Positions 13,610 through 15,966 of a DNA stretch of 15,966 nucleotides are shown here, in pieces. Below the pieces are notes generated by a model. That model did no database searches and was not told the origin of the DNA. It was given only the letters and a program-made list of their open reading frames with translations. The DNA is taken from contig JBOGHU010000022.1 of assembly GCA_050742255.1 (NCBI GenBank), positions 1 to 15,966 on the forward strand, in the 5' to 3' direction. Numbering within the stretch: the stretch's first letter is position 1; the number at the start of each line of letters is the position of its first letter. Position numbers and translations under genes: made by a program. The stretch is from JBOGHU01 sp050742255 (GTDB lineage: Bacteria; Actinomycetota; Acidimicrobiia; Acidimicrobiales; CADCSY01).

Positions 13610-13617
13610 TTAGTATC
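13610..13617. promoter_or_regulatory. Overlapping divergent -10 boxes
   Basis: On the plus strand TAGTAT (13611-13616) lies 11 bases before ATG 13628. On the minus strand GATACT (13617-13612) lies 7 bases before GTG 13604. The same six to eight base pairs may serve as -10 box for both directions, so only one polymerase could open it at a time. Confidence 0.45.
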
Positions 13618-13627
13618 CGTCGCGGAG

Positions 13628-14038
13628 ATGGAACGGCCCTATCGCGTGGTGGTGGCCAAGCCCGGTCTGGATGGTCACGACCGTGGGGCCAAGGTGATCG
13701 CCATGGCCCTGCGCGACGCCGGCTTCGAGGTCATCTACACCGGCCTCCACCAGACGGCCGAGCAGGTGGCCGGGACGGTGGTCGAGGAGGATGCGGACGC
13801 CGTGGGGCTGTCACTCTTGTCGGGCGCCCACATGACGCTGTTCCCCAAGGTGCTGCGGCTGCTGAAGGAGCGGGGGGCCGGCGACGTGCTCGTGTTCGGC
13901 GGCGGCATCATCCCCGAGCCCGACATCGCGGCACTGAAGGGCATGGGCGTGGCTGAGTTGTTCACCCCCGGCGCCTCCATCACCGCGATCACCACCTGGC
14001 TGGCCGATGCGCTCGACGCCAGGGAGCGGTCGGCCTGA
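13628..14038 (+). CDS. Cobalamin-binding subunit of a methylmalonyl-CoA-type mutase
   Basis: This is a 136-residue B12-binding protein. DGHDRG (15-20) is the D-x-H-x-x-G motif whose His17 binds cobalt from below. It is followed by VGLSLLSGAH and VFGGGIIPEPD, the usual S-x-L and G-G motifs. It matches the C-terminal domain of methylmalonyl-CoA mutase, here as a separate small subunit that would pair with a large catalytic subunit encoded elsewhere. Related acyl-CoA mutases (isobutyryl-, ethylmalonyl-CoA) use the same domain. The stop overlaps the sucC start (TGATG), so it is translated together with succinyl-CoA synthetase, whose substrate is the product of methylmalonyl-CoA mutase. The start has GGAG directly against ATG, too close to be a usual ribosome site, so it may be nearly leaderless. 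Confidence 0.9.
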   Translation: MERPYRVVVAKPGLDGHDRGAKVIAMALRDAGFEVIYTGLHQTAEQVAGTVVEEDADAVGLSLLSGAHMTLFPKVLRLLKERGAGDVLVFGGGIIPEPDIAALKGMGVAELFTPGASITAITTWLADALDARERSA

Positions 14039-15186
14039 TGGACCTCCTCGAGTACGAGGGCAAGGCCTACTTCGCTCGTTACGGCGTGCCGGTCACCACC
14101 GGCACCCTGGCCACCACGCCCGGGGAGGCCGCCCACCAAGCCGGCGCCGCCGGCTTCCCCGCCGTCGTGAAGGCCCAGGTCCTCACCGGTGGCCGGGGCA
14201 AGGCCGGCGGCATCAAGGTGGCATCGAGCCCAAGTGAGGCCGAGGAGCACGCCCGCGCCATCCTCGGGATGGACATCCGAGGGCACACCGTGCACCGCGT
14301 GCTCATCGAGCGGGCCACCAGCATCGCCCAGGAGTACTACGCCTCCTTCACCGTCGAGCGGACCGCCCGTTGCTACCTGGCGATGGTGTCCGCCCGGGGT
14401 GGGGTCGACATCGAGCAGGTGGCGGCCGACGATCCGGCGGCCGTCGCCCGGCGCCACATCGGTGCCCTCGACGGCTTTGGCCCGGTCGAAGCGTCGGGCC
14501 TGGCCGGCGACGCTGGCATCGACGAAGCCGCCCAGGCAGGAGTGGCGGGGCTGCTGGTCGCCCTGTACCGCTGTTTCCGTGAGGGCGACGCCGAGCTGGT
14601 CGAGGTCAACCCGCTGGTGCTGACCACCGGCGGTGCCGTCGTCGCGCTCGATGCCAAGGTCACCCTCGACAGCAACGCCGCCTTCCGCCACCCCGAGTGG
14701 CAGGCGTTCGCGGCGACCGACGTCACCGATCGGCGCGAGCGGCTGGCCCGGGAGAAGGGCCTGCAGTACGTCGGGCTCGACGGCGACGTGGGCGTCATCG
14801 CCAACGGCGCCGGCCTGGCCATGAGCACGCTCGACGTGGTCTCCCAGGTCGGTGGGCGGCCGGCCAACTTCCTCGACATCGGTGGCGGGGCCAGCGCCGA
14901 GGTGATGGCCAGCGGGCTCGAGGTGGTCACCGCTGATGCCACCGTGCGGTCCGTCCTGGTCAACGTCTTCGGTGGCATCACCAAGGGCGAGGAGGTCGCC
15001 AGGGGCATCATCGCCGCGCTCGGCCGGCGGGAGCTGACGGTGCCGGTCGTGGTGCGCCTTGACGGCACCAACGCCGGCGAGGGCCGGGCCCTGCTCGCCG
15101 CCCATCTCTCCGACCGCCTCCAGTCCCGCCCGACCATGGCGGGGGCGGCCAAGTTGGCCGTCGAGCTGGCCCGCGAGGGGGCCTGA
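14038..15186 (+). CDS. sucC: Succinyl-CoA synthetase beta subunit
   Basis: This is a 382-residue beta subunit of the citric acid cycle enzyme that turns succinyl-CoA, ADP or GDP and phosphate into succinate, CoA and ATP or GTP. The N-terminal ATP-grasp region has KAQVLTGGRGKAGG (about 44-57) for nucleotide, and EVNPLV (about 189-194) binds metal. The C-terminal domain has NGAGLAM, LDIGGGAS and NVFGGITKGEEVARGI, which carries the power helix and the contact with the alpha subunit. The length is normal. ATG 14038 overlaps the preceding stop, and sucD follows after 3 bases. Confidence 0.95.
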   Translation: MDLLEYEGKAYFARYGVPVTTGTLATTPGEAAHQAGAAGFPAVVKAQVLTGGRGKAGGIKVASSPSEAEEHARAILGMDIRGHTVHRVLIERATSIAQEYYASFTVERTARCYLAMVSARGGVDIEQVAADDPAAVARRHIGALDGFGPVEASGLAGDAGIDEAAQAGVAGLLVALYRCFREGDAELVEVNPLVLTTGGAVVALDAKVTLDSNAAFRHPEWQAFAATDVTDRRERLAREKGLQYVGLDGDVGVIANGAGLAMSTLDVVSQVGGRPANFLDIGGGASAEVMASGLEVVTADATVRSVLVNVFGGITKGEEVARGIIAALGRRELTVPVVVRLDGTNAGEGRALLAAHLSDRLQSRPTMAGAAKLAVELAREGA

Positions 15187-15189
15187 GCG

Positions 15190-15966
15190 GTGGCGATCTT
15201 CGCCGACGAGACGACCAAGGTCGTCTACCAGGGCCTCACCGGGTCAGCCGGGCGCTTCTACGGCTTGCGCAACCGGGCCTACGGCACCCAGGTGGTGGCG
15301 GGCACCAACCCTCGCAAGGCTGGCACCGACGTCGAGGGGATCCCCGTGTTCGCCACCGTGGCCGAGGCGGTGGCCGCCACCGCCGCCACCGCCTCGTGCC
15401 TGTTCGTGCCCGCCCCCGGTGTCGAGGCGGCCGTCGTCGAGGCGGCCGAGGCCGGCATCTGCCTCATCGTGGTCATCACCGAAGGCGTGCCGGTGCACGA
15501 CGAGATCCGCCTGGCGGCCCGGTTGCAGCGCGACTTCCCCGGCACCCGACTGGTCGGCCCGAACTGCCCCGGGATCATCAGCCCGGGCCGGTGCAACATC
15601 GGCATCACCGCCGGCGACATCGCCCGCCCCGGAGGTCCTGTCGGTGTGGTCAGCCGCTCGGGCACACTGACCTACCAGGCCCTCAACGAGCTCACGGCCA
15701 AGGGCATCGGGCAGACGACGTGCGTCGGGATCGGCGGTGACCCCATCCCGGGCACCACCTTCGCCGACTGCCTCGAGGCATTCGAGGCCGATCCCGAGAC
15801 CGCCGCGGTGTTGCTCATCGGCGAGATCGGTGGCGCGGAGGAGGAGCGGGCCGCCGAGCACATCGCCGCTCGGATGACCAAGCCGGTGGTGGCGTACGTC
15901 GCCGGGGCAACTGCCCCGCCGGGCCGGAAGATGGGCCACGCCGGCGCCATCGTCTCGGGCTCGAAG
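15190..15966 (+). CDS. sucD: Succinyl-CoA synthetase alpha subunit (3' end outside window)
   Basis: The frame opens at GTG 15190 and stays open to the window edge (259 codons; a full subunit is about 290-300), so only the last part is missing. The CoA-binding start VVYQGLTGSAGRF (11-23), PNCPGIISPG (124-133), SRSGTLTYQ (155-163), GIGGDPIPG (180-188) and MGHAGAI (248-254) with phosphohistidine His250 are all present. GAGGGGG (15175-15181) is 8 bases before the GTG. Residues NPRKAG in the CoA loop look like the actinobacterial form. It makes the alpha-beta enzyme with sucC. Confidence 0.95.
   Translation, partial: MAIFADETTKVVYQGLTGSAGRFYGLRNRAYGTQVVAGTNPRKAGTDVEGIPVFATVAEAVAATAATASCLFVPAPGVEAAVVEAAEAGICLIVVITEGVPVHDEIRLAARLQRDFPGTRLVGPNCPGIISPGRCNIGITAGDIARPGGPVGVVSRSGTLTYQALNELTAKGIGQTTCVGIGGDPIPGTTFADCLEAFEADPETAAVLLIGEIGGAEEERAAEHIAARMTKPVVAYVAGATAPPGRKMGHAGAIVSGSK

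Noticed and set aside
15190..15236. SucD CoA-loop sequence NPRKAG as an anomaly
   Set aside because: It differs from E. coli, but actinobacterial SucD proteins carry a similar NARKAG form, so it is normal for the group.
1..15966. CRISPR arrays, tRNA or rRNA genes, insertion sequences, phage genes
   Set aside because: No spaced direct repeats, cloverleaf patterns, transposase motifs or terminal inverted repeats were seen on reading both strands.

Overview
This is a very GC-rich (third codon positions almost all G or C), gene-dense chromosomal window. Most genes look like high-GC actinobacterial housekeeping or envelope genes. The mix (stand-alone Lrp ligand-binding protein, DUF6458-type protein, MoxR/DUF58/VWA operon, leaderless starts behind a TAnnnT -10 box) suggests Actinomycetota, perhaps Acidimicrobiia. 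That placement is inference; no rRNA or tRNA is present to test it.

Region 1 (1-3532, + strand) starts with a probable C-terminal scrap of an upstream gene. A tightly coupled cluster follows: an alpha/beta hydrolase, a Mur ligase of the MurF kind whose UDP-MurNAc-binding N-domain is replaced by a block of membrane helices, and a D-Ala-D-Ala-ligase-like ATP-grasp enzyme. Between the last two lies a chain of three 14-nt tandem repeats that create mini-ORFs linked stop-to-start by ATGA/GTGA overlaps. A GC hairpin (3543-3581) may end the unit. Region 2 (3633-4874, +) is a leaderless cyclopropane-fatty-acid synthase-type methyltransferase gene.

Region 3 (7792-4894, - strand) is a moxR / DUF58 / VWA operon with 4-base overlaps. 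A divergent intergenic region leads to a stand-alone Lrp-type RAM-domain protein (7913-8149, +), which converges on a small four-helix membrane protein (8546-8181, -). Next on + come a 30-residue hydrophobic peptide gene and a DUF6458-like membrane protein, with RNA hairpins before and between them. On the - strand, PH/SHOCT, peptide deformylase and double-ACT genes fill 9108-10807.

Region 4 (10908-15966) has pcrA/uvrD helicase (+), a membrane-anchored protein resembling a Rieske domain that has lost its cluster histidines (-), and, from an overlapping divergent promoter, a cobalamin-binding mutase subunit followed by sucC and sucD (cut off by the window edge). The last three suggest a methylmalonyl-CoA to succinyl-CoA to succinate flow.

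The most unusual items are the mini-ORF cascade, the membrane Mur ligase/Ddl-paralogue pair, and the uniform leaderless promoter layout. No CRISPR array, insertion sequence, tRNA or rRNA was seen.
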